64,000 nt of DNA from Vicinamibacteria bacterium (lineage in GTDB: Bacteria; Acidobacteriota; Vicinamibacteria; Fen-336). Made by a program: the position numbers and the translations under genes. The first letter of the stretch is position 1, and each line of letters starts with the position of its first letter. The stretch covers positions 1 to 64,000 of the forward strand of contig JAMQGV010000014.1 of assembly GCA_025994075.1 (NCBI GenBank). The letters are read 5' to 3'. This document shows, piece after piece, positions 63,360 through 64,000 of this stretch. Below the pieces are notes generated by a model, which saw nothing but the letters and a program-made list of their open reading frames with translations, was not told where the DNA came from and did no database searches.

Positions 63360-64000
63360 GTGATGTTCGTGACCAACACGGTCACGGTCGACACCCGCGT
63401 CGTCAAGCAGGCAGCGAGCCTCGCGCGGTCCGGGCGCCAGGTGCTCGTGCTCGGCGCCGCCGAGGCCGACGAGCCGGCGGCGCAGGACTTCCAGGGCTTC
63501 GCGATCCGGCGCGTCGCGCCGGACCCGATCCGCGGCCCTGCCCCCGCCTGGCTGCCGCTCGCGCTGCGCTGGGTGCTGGGCCTGTGGCGCTACTGGCGCG
63601 GCGCATACCGCGCGGCCCGGGAGTTCGGCCCCGCGGTGTGCCACGCCCACGACCTGCCCGTGCTGCCCGTCGCGTTCCTCGTCGCGCGCCGCGCCGGCGC
63701 GCGGCTCGTGTACGACGCCCACGAGCTGTTCACCGAGATCGGGCGCCTGGGCTTTCCGGTGCGCCTCGGCTTCCGCCTGCTCGAGTCGCTGCTGATCGGC
63801 CGGGCCGACCGCACGATGACGGTCAACGAGTCGATCGCCGGCGAGCTGGCGCGGCGCTACGGCGTGCCGCCCCCGGTCGTCGTGATGAACTGCCCGCGGG
63901 TCGACGAGCCCGTACCGGGCCGCGAGCAGAGCCCGCTCCGGGCCCGCCTGGGGCTGGGCGCGGAGGTGCCGCTGGTGCTGTTCCAGGGCATGTTCATGCC
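63360..64000 (+). CDS. GT4-family glycosyltransferase, C-terminus beyond window
   Basis: First 213 codons of a GT-B glycosyltransferase: MFVTNTVTVDTRVVKQAASL, CHAHDLPVLPVAF, YDAHELFTE, typical of GT4 N-terminal domains. GTG 63360 is the nearest standard start; CTG 63348 has a better-spaced AAGGAG (63336-63341) and would give LSKVVMFVTN, like the usual start of relatives. Divergent from the aminotransferase with about 165 bp between. It probably begins a further glycan operon to the right. Confidence 0.85.
   Translation, partial: MMFVTNTVTVDTRVVKQAASLARSGRQVLVLGAAEADEPAAQDFQGFAIRRVAPDPIRGPAPAWLPLALRWVLGLWRYWRGAYRAAREFGPAVCHAHDLPVLPVAFLVARRAGARLVYDAHELFTEIGRLGFPVRLGFRLLESLLIGRADRTMTVNESIAGELARRYGVPPPVVVMNCPRVDEPVPGREQSPLRARLGLGAEVPLVLFQGMFM

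Noticed and set aside
1..64000. tRNA, rRNA, CRISPR array, insertion sequence or attachment site
   Set aside because: None was recognised on reading; no transposase or integrase frame and no evenly spaced direct repeats were found.

Overview
The window is very GC-rich chromosomal DNA. It is dense with Hanks-type Ser/Thr kinases, FHA domains and sigma54-type activators, followed by a large surface-glycan locus. This gene mix fits a bacterium with complex signalling, such as Myxococcota or Acidobacteriota. That is an inference; no rRNA or tRNA gene is present to place it.

Region 1 (1-25.8 kb) is a phospho-signalling island. It holds five kinase genes (1-930 partial, 2100-4172, 7396-9252, 10584-11930, 17326-18972) and one decayed kinase copy (9775-10547). 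It also holds one PP2C phosphatase, a VWA-FHA membrane protein, three further FHA proteins (one with two FHA domains, one with a six-fold T-x-x-E/D repeat), two FHA sigma54-type activators whose GAFTGA loop is altered, a radical SAM protein, a Yip1-like membrane protein and several secreted proteins. A divergent pair of operons (16996 down to 10584, and 17326 up to 20371) forms the core: kinase, phosphatase and many phosphothreonine readers side by side.

Inside it, 9130-9660 contains the most unusual signal. The last exposed domain of a kinase-FGE fusion ends in a segment that aligns without gaps to a second copy 420 bp downstream. Differences concentrate at adenines of the downstream copy (17 of 25 A positions against 12 of 86 others, counted by hand). 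A frameshifted fragment of a diversity-generating-retroelement-type reverse transcriptase lies between them. This looks like a decayed, or trans-dependent, diversity-generating retroelement (DGR) acting on a receptor kinase.

Region 2 (26.6-63.2 kb) is a nonulosonic (sialic-acid-like) acid and polysaccharide locus made of tightly overlapping operons. The minus-strand operon 39302-26592 reads PseB, PseC, PseF, PseG, a NeuB-methyltransferase fusion, a GNAT-methyltransferase fusion, a WbqC protein, a divergent NeuB, a PIG-L deacetylase, a capsule-type transferase and an ABC exporter. Diverging from it, 39346-44804 encodes four putative transferases. The minus-strand run 63194-44815 holds an aminotransferase, an asparagine synthase-like protein, three GT4 glycosyltransferases, a ptm/legionaminic-like block (Gfo/Idh, NeuB, SDR, NeuC, NeuA, SDR, CBS-nucleotidyltransferase, LegB) and a third NeuB-NeuC-NeuA set. 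In all there are four NeuB, three CMP-sugar synthetases and two NeuC epimerases, so the cell probably makes at least three different nonulosonic acids, some perhaps methylated. A last GT4 gene enters at 63360 and runs off the window.
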